64,000 bases of DNA from Pelodera strongyloides. Its lineage: Eukaryota > Nematoda > Chromadorea > Rhabditida > Rhabditidae. Under the pieces are notes generated by a model. The model was not told the origin of the DNA, ran no database searches, and worked only from the letters and a program-made list of their open reading frames with translations. This document shows, piece by piece, positions 27,801 to 40,600 of the stretch. A program made the translations under genes and the position numbers. Within the stretch, counting starts at the first letter, position 1. Each line of letters starts with the position of its first letter. Location: positions 434,001-498,000 of the forward strand of contig JAANDG010000029.1 of assembly GCA_036852015.1 (NCBI GenBank). Direction: 5' to 3'.

Positions 27801-28280
27801 TAATGACCCTATCAAAACCCGGGTCTTATAGTCAGTGAAAACGCGCAATATCAGTGTAAATACGGGGCAAGCTTCCTAGAGAATTCAATGAAATTCGTTT
27901 GAAATTGAGGGAACAGTGATGCTCTCAACCATTAAATAAATGATTTGAGAGTTTGATTTAGTTCGTATACGTCGGATGTTTAGTCGGTCTCTAATCAAGG
28001 AGACTATGGCACTTGCTTGACATTTACGGCTTCCTGCCACCTATCTGATCCCTTATGTATCACAATCCGTAATCGTGTCTTCCGGATCCTTTTCCGCACT
28101 GCGTGGCCAGTTTCCTATTTGTACGCGTGCGCACGCGAGAAGAGCGTTCACATCCCAGAGTGTCCGTGATCTGTCACTGATATTAGCCGCCCTATCCCAA
28201 CTCCTATTTTAAGTGCCGTCAGTCCTTTTTGATCTTTCACTATTCACACGGTTCGGTTGGCGACTAGCGACACCAGGCAG
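21864..28280. other. Intergenic; no supported gene
   Basis: I find no exon with paired splice sites and family motifs. Contents noted: a small TTAA-bounded element at 26452-26557 and a direct duplication of GCCCAATTAAGCTTCT at about 26576-26608. The last few hundred bases presumably carry the promoter of the ShKT-protein gene. Confidence 0.45.
26452..26557. mobile_element. Short TTAA-bounded inverted-repeat element
   Basis: A 106 bp element. The left end reads TTAAAGGCCCGGGCCCAGCA, continuing AAATGAACC. The reverse complement of the right end reads TTAAAGGGACGGGCTCACCA, continuing AAATGAACC. The arms match over about 29 bases with five mismatches. The TTAAAGG ends resemble those of the larger element at 52520-52948, suggesting one family. 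Confidence 0.55.
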
Positions 28281-30536
28281 ATGCTACTGTTAATCACTCA
28301 ACTCTCTATGCTACTACCCTTACAAATACTGGCAGAGGAATATCATGGTAGGATACTATAACTTACTTCATTTAAGCTTGCACAACACAGGCAATCAGAT
28401 ACGGAATACCTAATGTAAAAAAAAGATATGGCCATAATTTCAGTATATTCCTCATACACAACCCGACCCCCTTGTTGCCGCGACCATCTTGGATCAAATG
28501 CTTGTTCACGACTTCTAAAATCCAATGTCCGACACTTTGCCGACAGATGCAATTTCAATGCTGAATTCAGGTAAGATGAAGTCACTCGACTGTGTTAAGG
28601 CATCGAATTGTTGTTTGTGCGTATTGTATCTTCTTGAAACGAAAATGGCAGCTTCAACATTACCATGTCTAGTATGTTGGGATACAAATTCACTACAGTA
28701 GAAAACATGGTATTTGAGTGAATCTATACTATTTGTGTATTCAAAACGTACAGAATTGTTTAAAGTGGAGAGGATGACGATTTTTGCTAATGTATAAACG
28801 AAATGTATGGAAAATTCAAGATTGTTGCAACGAAAAATGTATTCAAAGGAGTCGTTCGTTACCTTTTTCTAACATAATGGGAAAATTACAATGTTTATTT
28901 CCTAATTCTGACCGGTCCATGATGTTTCGATTTCAATAGAAATGTTTATAATCGGCAACAGCTTAAGGGGTTGTCTGTCTCTGAAGGGGTGGGGGTCCAG
29001 TTTGAAGTCTGAAGCCGGAAAAAAAACAGAGAAACAGAGAAGTGGTTCTGGAGGACATGTTCTTCAATAGAGAATAAAAACGTTTCAAAATGTGAAAAAA
29101 AAAATAAGAAAAACCATCCAGAAACGAACTTAATTCAATTAAACGGGCGGGTTATAGGTTAACAATAGATATCAAGAACTAGGACATTCAAACATGAATC
29201 TGAGTACAAATTTGCGGTGCAAACACGGCTAGACGTATGCAAATTAAGGCTGCAGATCATTTTCAAAAGCAGACGTCCAGAGTCTGAGCAGTCGTTGTGC
29301 ACACTTCGTTAATATCATGTACCCGGAACGAGTACATGAATCGTCAATGCTTATGTGTAGAGTAAAACAGGCGAATGGAAGAAGACGTCACTGGGCGATT
29401 ATTCAATTTTAGATTTGAGGGAGGGTCAGGACCAGGCAGCTCTTTCTGCATATGCAAGGTTCAGCAAAATATTGCATATAAATGTGATAACGATAAATAT
29501 TTTAATACACAAGTATATCAAACGAGAAAACAAAATACAACACACATAAACAGTGTTAAATATATTGCAATAATAGCAACTTTAGACGTTTCTCTTTGGA
29601 TGTTTCACTGTAGACCTAATTCCGGGTTGCACTTCATTTTATTCCTAGGAAAGCTAATTTCATTCAGCGTTATTTACAAAGACACAATTAACAACATTAA
29701 TGTAAAGAAAGAACAATGGGAATCAAACAATACACTTCCGCATTCGGATAAATATTGTTTTCGCTAATTTTGCCACCATTTAACAAATCAAGGAAACAAG
29801 GCACGGAATAACCGCTAATGAACCAAATTGCAGATTGCTTCAGTGTTGCAATACTTGCAACAAGAGCAGGAAAGCAATTGCGTATGACCTGATAGCTCGC
29901 TCTCTCGTAAGCGAACAGTGTTTCGACCGATATGGACCACAATTCTGCGATAGGTAGATGTTTCACATTTTTACTTTGCTTTATCTTCTATAAACATTTT
30001 TATATGTATAAAGCACACCGAAAATATTAACGAGATTCGCACATGTTGCAGGTTTTACTAATTGACATACTATCTAGATACGTGAATGGCACAGACGTCT
30101 TTCAAAAGCCTACATGGAATTGCGACGGCGAGAATCCCCAAATTGCCTTCCGAACGTGTAGGAAAAGCTGTGGATTCTGTAATTTTGGCATAGTTCACTA
30201 CACACTCGACAATGCGATGAAATCGTGCAGGGTGAGAGGTTTTTGAAACAACTAATCGTATTTTCTAACCTTGTAGGCGGAGCACAAATCTTGGGATAAT
30301 ATGTAAGATTCGAAAAAAGGCAATTTTATCTGACAGTTTTGTATTGTGTTCTTAAGTGTTCTGACCCACATGTGTTTCAGATTGAACCGACAGTTAATTG
30401 GCGAGAACGATGGGGGGCGCGCCTGGGACCCGCACCTTCTCAAGGAAAGGATAGGAAGAAGTACCCATTGAAGCTTAAGAAGGTTTCGGTTGTGCCCCCG
30501 CCAATGGGTCCCAGAACAACCATCCTTGATCATTGA
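28281..30536 (+). CDS. Secreted cysteine-rich protein with two ShKT-like domains
   Basis: Five exons: 28281-28347, 28444-28570, 29834-29953, 30078-30231, 30381-30536; 207 residues; phases agree at every join. A signal peptide (MLLLITQLSMLLPLQILA) starts directly at a CAG|ATG junction. Two six-cysteine modules follow. The second, from CFDRYGPQFC to CRKSCGFC, has the ShKT spacing C-x8-C-x16-C-x11-C-x3-C-x2-C. The first (CCRDHLGSNAC ... LLQCCNTC) is ShKT-like but has doubled cysteines at both ends and lacks the usual fourth cysteine, so its disulphides should differ. The C-terminal exon is basic and proline-containing (KKYPLKLKKVSVVPPP). ShKT modules are common in nematode secreted proteins; the name comes from a sea-anemone channel blocker but most nematode members have no known toxicity. 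A candidate poly(A) signal is at 30903-30908. Function unknown; last exon phase rests on one donor choice. Confidence 0.75.
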
Positions 30537-31646
30537 CCAATGTTTATAAAAATGGAGTAAACCCGTAATCGCTCCAACGTAAGAATCACTAAAATTGCCG
30601 TACTATTAACCCAAGTTTCTCTTCCGTTCAATGCGCATACTGGAAAATATATACATGATATGTTTGCGGGAAACGTCATATGCCCCCTTTTTGTTTCGCG
30701 CCTTGAGGTGTTGTCTGAAATAATTTGAAATAATTTGTTAATCTCAAAGACACAAAAAGACGAAAGTTTAACGTTCCATGATTTCTCTAATTGTAAGTTG
30801 TTAAATATGAACTCTAATGTTCTAATCGATTATGTTGTTATCATTTTTATATATTATATTGTAAATTTCTTTTATCTCTTCGGGTGTCATAAGTTTGGTA
30901 CAAATAAATGTGATGTATTTACACATTGAACACAACAAAGAAAGAAACGGTATTTATTGAGATCGGTGTTGCATGATACTTTGTCATTAGGAGTATTTCC
31001 TATCGTTTTGATTGATGTCTAATAAAACCGAATGAGAAGTACACACTAGCGAAACAATACAAACTAGGTTGTACTCTCCTTGTGCACATTGTCGTTGCAT
31101 ACTGAAGCATAACGTGACCGGCACATGTACATATGTCAGCCGCTACGATAACACGAAGTAAAATGATTTACGTTGAACAGTTCGTACGAAATTTATAAAC
31201 CCATATGTCATGATCATTTGTATGCAATTGAAAACGGAGACCGAAAAATTACTGCGAACATCCTGTCTTCGAAAATCGTAGTTACTCTTTGACTTTTAGG
31301 GTTATTTTTTTGTTAGACAAATAATTCAGGCGTAATGTTAATTTGTTCTGCTATTCAACTCGTTAGTTTAGTATATTAACACGGCGTGAGTACTAATAAC
31401 AAAAAGAGCGGACAGATTCACACATCAGCTAAGAATTCTTAACAATGGTAATCATAATGAAAATAATAATAACAAATAATAATAAAAACCATTTTGCCTG
31501 ACTTGCATTCGTTTCTAATTGTAAGACCGTTGCTTTACAAATGCTTTTTATACAATTTAAATTATAGTTCTATTCCAATTATGATTAGTTAAATTTTTGT
31601 CAAGAGAGGAAGTACAGTTTGATATTTCGCACTACATTTGAATGAT

Positions 31647-34600
31647 TTATAATTCCACCATACTCAAGTATTGCCGTGACTTTTGTAGTATGAGATAATA
31701 CCACCAATAGAAAAGGTTCCATCCAACAAATGCGATTGGGAAAAGATATCGACATGATTTGTCAATTTGAAGGGCCGTTCGCGAAAAGCTCTTCGACATC
31801 TAAATGGATACATCATAAATTACCTTAAAGCATCGGGAACAAACACCATGGCTAACTCTGAATGAGGCTTAATTGCCGATAATCTATTGAATATTGGCGC
31901 TATATTAAGCAAGCAATCAGAAGATTAGAAAACACTCGAAACTGAAAACAGGCCCAGTAGTAAAGAGGAAGAAAATGTTAGCAGAAGCAAAAAAGTGGTT
32001 AGTGGAAATTGGGTTGTTAGAAGTAAACTGTCGCTTCAGAAGAACCACATGCAGGCACTGCATCTTACTGTAACATAGGCGCTTTCACAGACGGACAGTC
32101 TGTACGCGCTCTGTCGACGCCGACTTTGCGCACGTCGTTTTGCAAAATCACTGTCGTTTGACTTATCCTAAACATTCCTGCAATACAAACCGAGGGAAAG
32201 TGGATGCTAGAGAAGCAATTAAATGAAAGGAGCACAGGTAAACACATATTAACAATCTATTTAAAATGTGCAGGAAAGTCTTAAACTGTCTGTTTGGATA
32301 GTCACTTGAACAATTTTGGGTCATTTTATTGCATTTCAAGCACATCGCAGATGTTTCAGTAAAAACGGGACTCTTGGAAAAAAGGTTTTAATTTAAAAAA
32401 AAAACAAGGGTATGTATGGTAATGATATTGTTTGTTTATTATGTGCGAGCGCCGGGGCCTAGCATAATTCATGCTCCATTTTGTCATTTTACCTTCTTTC
32501 CCACATCACTAACAGTCTTCTGTAACTTATGTTTTATAATAATGATAATTTACGTTCCGTAAATAAATATTTACATATATTGCTTTGTGTTGTGAGTAAA
32601 TTGTTCTAATACGAACTAACATCAATGAACTTCAATGGGGATGGATACATATAAGACACTGCAACTTCAAATAATTACTACCGATGATATTTTAAGCGCT
32701 AGGCGTCTGTCTTTATCGACATAGACTCACCGCATGGTAATATATGGAGGATCCCTTTTCGGTAGCACATACCGTTCGGGGTGTATTCCTTTTTTGTTGA
32801 ACTGCCTGAAAAAATATTAAAGATGTAAGAGCTTTTGTTTCGAAGAGTTGTCATGCAGTGGGCAAAACACTGATGCAATTGATTAGTAAGCGTTATTGAT
32901 CTTTTACAATAATTGAAACGACCAACTTTATCCCATTCTTCCTCGTCATCATCTGAAATGTCCAATTCTTCTCTTCGGAATGTCCGACTTCTTTGTGAAG
33001 ACATATTATCGTATGATGAAAGCGAATCTAAATGTAAGCTCATAATTTTCCTTCTTTTAACTCTTATCAGCTTACAAACTAGTCAACAGACAGAGTACAC
33101 TGCAAATTGAAGCAATTGATCAAAGACAATTGTTTGTGTCTGTTTGCGTAAAACTTCTAAACGACGGCTTGCGCACTGAATGGACAGGCACAAATTACGC
33201 ATAACCATACATACATTTACGTATCACTGGCAAAGATTCACTGAGCTGATTCGACCACACGATTACTACGATAATCTCCATATAATCTCAAGCAAACTAT
33301 GCAGTCTCAAGCAAGAAAACGTACGCACATCTTTTTTCACAAGTAAATATTTACCGCGCAAAACACGTCCTGTTTTCGGAAAATGTACCCGTGCTGGAAG
33401 GTTTAAAATGTACCAAGCATAATGTACCGTATAAATACAATGTGCAAGGTTTTATTGGTGATGTACTTGTTATTATGATCATATTTAATGCAATCTGTTA
33501 TGAAAAAATCACAAATCTACTTTACATTATCTAGGCTCAGTACACATTAGACAATTTTGCACATCCAGGCAATCATGACTCAATGTACAAAATAATGTAC
33601 AAAATGTACCAGATTTTAACAAATGTACCAGATTTTAACAAATGTACCAGATTTTAACAATGTACCAGATTTTAACAAATGTACAATCGTACTTGTCATA
33701 GTTGAAAAACAAGCGAGCATTCTGCACAGACCAAAATAACAGCTGGAACATACCAAACACTAAACGTTACAAGTAAAAGTAAAATTTTACCATGACGTCG
33801 ACTCCGCGCTAAATCACAAAAGAGCTCATTACTTTTGCTAATGCTGGTGTGCTGGAGTTGCGTTTCGTTGCACTCAAGTTGTTGGCTCCTGCTTCCGTAA
33901 ATATTAAATGATGTTATTTATTACTAATAAGTGTTAATGATACTTGCCACCCCTCTTTACCGTTCATCCCTCCGTTCACCACGGCCATCTGGAATTCCTC
34001 ATCCACGAATTTGATTCTTTCTGATGCGTCACGGTTGTAAATCGGAGCATCTCGTGGAAATAGCGGTACTCCAGTACGGGACGGAGTACGGGCAAGAAGA
34101 CTTCTTTGCACATCCTCGGTGAAGGTCCGCCTTGGAGAATTTGCTGAAAACGCACGAGTAAGACTAGAAAGCTAGAAAGACTGGAAAGATAGTTTGGGGG
34201 CGCCTGAACACGTACTAGTATAACCACGATTCGCACTAGTAGCGAGCTAGTATGCTGTTATGAAGACTAGCAATGCGTACTAGTACACGATTAGGAAAGA
34301 GTGCGATGTATACTAGTATAATACTAAAATGGTTGAGAAGCCTACTAGTAGAGTACTAGTAGTGTACTAGTATAGAGTCAAAATGTACTATAGTAGCGTA
34401 CTAGTATAAGATTATAATGGCTACGATGTATACTAGTAGCGTACTAGTATGAGATTAGAGAGGCTACAATGTGTACTAGTAGCGTACTAGTATAAGATTA
34501 GAAAGGCTACGACGTGTACTAGTAGCGTACTAGTATTAGATTAGAAAGGCTACGATGTGTACTAGTAGCGTACTAGTATTAGACTAGTACGGTACGGTGT

Positions 34601-37600
34601 GTACTAGTAGCATACTAGTATAAGATTAGACAGGCTGCGATGTGTACTAGTAGCGTACTAGTATAAGATTATAAGGCTACGATGTGTACTAGTAGCGTAC
34701 TAGTATTAGATTAGAAAGGCTACGATGTGTACTAGTAGCGTACTAGTAGCAGATTATAAAGAATACGATGTGTACTAGTAGCGTACTAGTATGAGTTAGA
34801 AAGGCTACGATGTGTACTAGTAGCGTACTAGTATCAGATTATATAGGCTACGATATGTACTAGTAGCGTACTAGTGTGAATTAGAAAGGCTACGACGTGT
34901 ACTAGTAGCGTACTAGTATTAGATAAGAAAGGCTACGATGTGTACTAGTAGCGTACTAGTATTAGACTAGTACGCTACGATGTATACTAGTAGCGTACTA
35001 GTATAAGATTAGACAGGCTGCGATGTGTACTAGTAGCGTACTAGTATAAGATTATAAAGGCTACGATGTGTACTAGTAGCGTACTAGTATCAGGTTATAA
35101 AGGCTACGATGTGTACTAGTAGCGTACTAGTATGAGTTAGAAAGGCTACGATGTGTACTAGTAGCGTACTAGTATCAGATTATATAGGCTACGATATGTA
35201 CTAGTAGCGTACTAGTGTGAATTAGAAAGGCTACGACGTGTACTAGTAGATACTAGTAGCTACGATGTGTACTAGTAGCGTACTAGTATTAGACTAGTAC
35301 GCTACGATGTATACTAGTAGCGTACTAGTATAAGATTAGACAGGCTGCGATGTGTACTAGTAGCGTACTAGTATAAGATTATAAAGGCTACGATGTGTAC
35401 TAGTAGCGTACTAGTATCAGGTTATAAAGGCTACGATGTGTACTAGTAGCGTACTAGTATAAGATTAGAAAGGCTACGATGTGTACTAGAAGCGTACTAG
35501 TATCAGACTAGAAAGGCTACGATATGTACTAGTAGCGTACTAGTATGAGATTAGAGAGGCTAGAGGCTACGATGTTTACTAGTAGCCTACTAGTATAAGA
35601 TTAGAAAGGCTACGACGTGTACTAGTAGCGTACTAGTATTAGATTAGAAAGGCTACGATGTGTACTAGTAGCGTAATAGTATAAGATTAGAAAGGCTGCG
35701 ATGTGTACTAGTAGCGTACTAGTATAAGATTAGAAGGCTGCGATGTGTACTAGTAGCGTACTATTAGATTAGAAAGGCTACTAGTATGAAAGGCTACTGT
35801 GTACTGGTAGCGTACTAGTATAGAAAGACGATATGTACTAGTAGTGGCGTAGTAGCTAGTATAGATTAGAAAGGCTACGATGTGTACTAGTAGCGTAATA
35901 GTATCAGATTAGAAAGGCTACGATGTGTACTAGTAGAGTAATAGTATAGATTAGAAAGGCTATGATGTGTACTAGTAGCGTAGTACTAGTATAAGATTAG
36001 AAAGATGCGATGTGTACTAGTAGAGTACTAGTATAAGATTAGAAAGGCTACGATGTGTACTAGTAGAGTACTAGTATGATATTAGAAAGGCTACGATGTG
36101 TACTAGTAGAGTACTAGTATAAGATTAGAAAGGCTACGATGTGTACTAGTAGCGTACTAGTATCAGGTTATAAAGGCTACGATGTGTACTAGTAGCGTAC
36201 TAGTATAAGATTAGAAAGGCTACGATGTGTACTAGTAGCGTACTAGTATCAGATTAGGTGTGCTACGATGTGTACTAGTAGTGTACTAGTATTAGACTAG
36301 TACGCTACGATGTGTACTAGTAGCGTACTAGTATAAGATTAGACAGGCTGCGATGTGTACTAGTAGCGTACTAGTATAAGATTATAAAGGCTACGATGTG
36401 TACTAGTAGCGTACTAGTATCAGGTTAAAAGGCTACGATGTGTACTAGTAGCGTACTAGTATAAGATTAGAAAGGCTACGATGTGTACTAGAAGCGTACT
36501 AGTATCAGACTAGAAAGGCTACGATATGTACTAGTAGCGTACTAGTATGAGATTAGAGAGGCTAGAGGCTACGATTTTTTCTAGTAGCCTACTAGTATAA
36601 GATTAGAAAGGCTACGACGTGTACTAGTAGCGTACTAGTATTAGATTAGAAAGGCTACGATGTGTACTAGTAGCATACCAGTATTAGACTAGTACGCTAT
36701 GATGTGTACTAGTAGCGTACTAGTATAAGATTAGACAGGCTGCGATGTGTACTAGTAGCGTACTAGTATTAGATTAGAAAGGCTACGATGTGTACTAGTA
36801 GCGTACTAGTATCAGATTAGAAAGGCCACGATGTGTACTAGTAGAGTACTAGTATCAGATTAGAAAGGCTACGATGTGTACTAGTAGAGTACTAGTGTAA
36901 GATTAGAAAGGCTACGATGTGTACTGGTAGCGTACTAGTATCAGATTAGAAAGGCCACGATGTGTACTAGTAGAGTACTAGTATCAGATTAGAAAGGCTA
37001 CGATGTGTACTAGTAGCGTACTAGTATAAGATTAGTAAGGCTACGATGTGTACTGGTAGCGTACTAGTATCAGATTAGAAATGCTACGATATGTACTAGT
37101 AGCGTACTAGTATAAGATTAGAAAGGCTACCATGTGTACTAGTAGCGTACTAGTATCAGATTAGAGAGGCTACGATGTTTACTAGTAGTCTACTAGTATA
37201 AGATTAGAAAGGCTACGACGTGTACTAGTAGCGTACTAGTATTAGATTAGAAAGGCTACGATGTGTACTAGTAGCATACCAGTATTAGACTAGTACGCTA
37301 CGATGTGTACTAGTAGCGTACTAGTATAAGATTAGACAGGCTGCGATGTGTACTAGTAGCGTACTAGTATTAGATTAGAAAGGCTACGATGTGTACTAGT
37401 AGCGTAATAGTATAGATTAGAAAGGCCACGATGTGTACTAGTAGAGTACTATATTAGTGTAAGATTAGAAAGGCTACGATGTGTACTGGTAGCGTACTAG
37501 TATCAAATTAGAAAGGCTACGATATGTACTAGTAGCGTACTAGTATAAGATTAGAAAGGCTACCATGTGTACTAGTAGCGTACTAGTATCAGATTAGAGA

Positions 37601-40600
37601 GGCTACGAAGTATACTAGTAGCCTACTAGTATAAGATTATAAAGGATACGATGTGTACTAGTAGCGTACTAGTATGAGATTAGAAAGGCTACGATGTGTA
37701 CTAGTAGCGTACTAGTATCAGATTATATAGGCTACGATATGTACTAGTAGCGTACTAGTATGAGATTAGAAAGGCTACGACGTGTACTAGTAGCGTACTA
37801 GTGTCAGATTAGAAAGGCTACGATGTATACTAGTAGCGTACTAGTATAAGATTAGTAAGGCAACGATATGTACTAGTAGCGTACTAGTATCAGATTATAA
37901 AGGCTACGATGTGTACTAGTAGCGTACTAGTATGATATTAGAAAGGCTACGATGTGTACTAGTAGAGTACTAGTATAAGATTAGAAAGGCTACGATGTGT
38001 ACTGGTAGCGTACTAGTATGAGATTAGAAAGGCTACGATGTGTACTAGTAGAGTACTAGTATAAGATTAGAAAGGCTACGATGTGTACTGGTAGCGTACT
38101 AGTATCAGATTAGAAAGGCTACGATATGTACTAGTAGCGTACTAGTATAAGATTAGAAAGGCTACCATGTGCACTAGTAGCGTACTAGTATAAGATTAGA
38201 AAGGCAACGATATGTACTAGTAGCGTACTAGTATCATCAGATTATAAAGGCTACGATGTGTACTAGTAGCGTACTAGTATGATATTAGAAAGGCTACGAT
38301 GTGTACTAGTAGACTAGTATAAGAGGCTACGATGTGTACTGGTAGCGTACTAGTATGAGATTAGAAAGGCTACGATGTGTACTAGTAGCGTACTAGTATG
38401 AGATTAGAAAGGCTACGATGTGTACTAGTAGAGTACTAGTATAAGATTAGAAAGGCTACGATGTGTACTAGTAGCGTACTAGTATCAGATTATAAAGGCT
38501 ACGATGTGTACTAGTAGCGTACTAGTATAAGATTAGAAAGGCTACGATGTGTACTAGTAGCGTACTAGTATCAGATTAGGTGTGCTACGATGTGTACTAG
38601 TAGTGTACTAGTATAATATTAGAAAGGCAACGATGTGTACTAGTAGCGTACTAGTATCAGATTATAAAGTCTACGATGTGTACTAGTAACGCACTAGTAT
38701 GAGATTAGAAAGGCTATGATGTGTACTAGTATCGTACTAGTATAAGATTAGAAAGGCTACGATGTGTACTGGTAGCGTACTAGTATCAGATTAGAAAGGC
38801 TACGATATGTACTAGTAGCGTACTAGTATAAGATTAGAAAGGCTACCATGTGCACTAGTAGCGTACTAGTATAAGATTAGAAAGGCAACGATATGTACTA
38901 GTAGCGTACTAGTATCAGATTATAAAGGCTACGATGTGTACTAGTAGCGTACTAGTATGATATTAGAAAGGCTACGATGTGTACTAGTAGAGTACTAGTA
39001 TAAGATTAGAAAGGCTACGATGTGTACTGGTAGCGTACTAGTATGAGATTAGAAAGGCTACGATGTGTACTAGTAGAGTACTAGATGTGTACTAGTAGAG
39101 TACTAGTATAAGATTAGAAAGGCTATGATGTGTACTAGTAGTATAAGTAAAGGATAAGATGTTACTAGTAGAGTACTAGTATAGATTAGGTGTGCTACGA
39201 TGTGTACTAGTAGTGTACTAGTATAATATTAGAAAGGCAACGATGTGTACTAGTAGCGTACTAGTATTAGACTAGTACGCTACGATGTGTACTAGTAGCG
39301 TACTAGTATAAGATTAGACAGGCTGCGATGTGTACTAGTAGCGTACTAGTATAAGATTATAAAGGCTACGATGTGTACTAGTAGCGTACTAGTATCAGAT
39401 TAGAAAGGCTACGATGTGTACTAGTAGCGTACTAGTATAAGATTAGAAAGACTGCGATGTGTACTAGTAGCGTACTAGTATCAGATTAGAAAGGCGACGA
39501 TGTATACTAGTAGCGTACTAGTAGAAGATTAGCAAGGATATGATGTTTACTAGTGTTTTACTAGTATAAGTTTAGTGAGGCTACGATGTGTACTAGTGGC
39601 GTACTAGTATTAGATTAGAAAGGCAACGATGTGTACTAGTAGCGTACTCGCCTAAGATGAGAATGGCGACGATGCGAGTAGTACCGTGTGTAAGATAAGA
39701 ATGTCTGCGATGTGTGCCAGTTACGTACTAGTATACGATTAGGAAAACCGCAAAGCGTGCTAAGTGTAAGAGTATCCAAGAGTGCATATTAGGATGCGTT
39801 TAGCAGCTTACTAGTAAAAGATTATGAAAGCCTGCGATGCGTCTTAGTAAAGTACATTGGAAAGACTGATGGTGAGGCGTACCAGCATACATAGGAAAAA
39901 AACAAAGCACATTGGTATAAAATTAGTAAAGACCGTCAATTGCGAACTAGCATTTGATTACGAAATATTGCGCCGAACTAATATAACATTAGGAAAGAGA
40001 CTATGTGAGACGCAACTGCAACTGTTGCTGTCAACCACAATAGTAAAGTCTAGTATAGGGTTTGCAACGTACAATCCACTCTCTCGTTCCTCACGGCTCC
40101 GTTTCCGTTGTTCTCTTTTGTAGATGATGGTTTTCTTAGAATTGGTGATTTTGGCACATTTTTTAGTAATGGAGTGCCGTGCTGAGAAGTTTTAGGGGAT
40201 GAACGCCTGAAAATGTTATCATGACACCCCTAACAAATATTCAAATGATAATAATATGTATAAATAAGCAAAGCCAACCTCGATTTTGGTTTAGGTCCAA
40301 TTTCCATATTCACTCGAAGCAACCGGGGCGATTTGTTATTCTCATCATTTTCGAAACCATTGATTGCTTTTTCCACATTTTTTAGCGAAACTTCCCCTCC
40401 GGCTGAAAAAGCAGGAAAATTATTACAGTATTACGTCCACTCTTAAGGTCACTTGTGTCAATTCAGATCAATTCATATAATAATGAACTATACAAAAACG
40501 TACAATGAAGTTCATTTCTGTGTGCCAGGAACTTCTTTGCCATTTGGTCATATTTCTCCGACTTCCGCATGTAACTGTTGATTATGGCAAATTCGAGGAG

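Noticed and set aside
29375..29767. Open frame with an acceptor-like site and RFEGGSGPGSSFCICK
   Set aside because: Lies in the long intron of the ShKT-protein gene. Including it breaks the phase, while the flanking exons join perfectly without it.
34210..39850. CRISPR-like interpretation of the regular repeat array
   Set aside because: Units are contiguous and the inter-palindrome segments are themselves repeated, not unique spacers; the host is eukaryotic.
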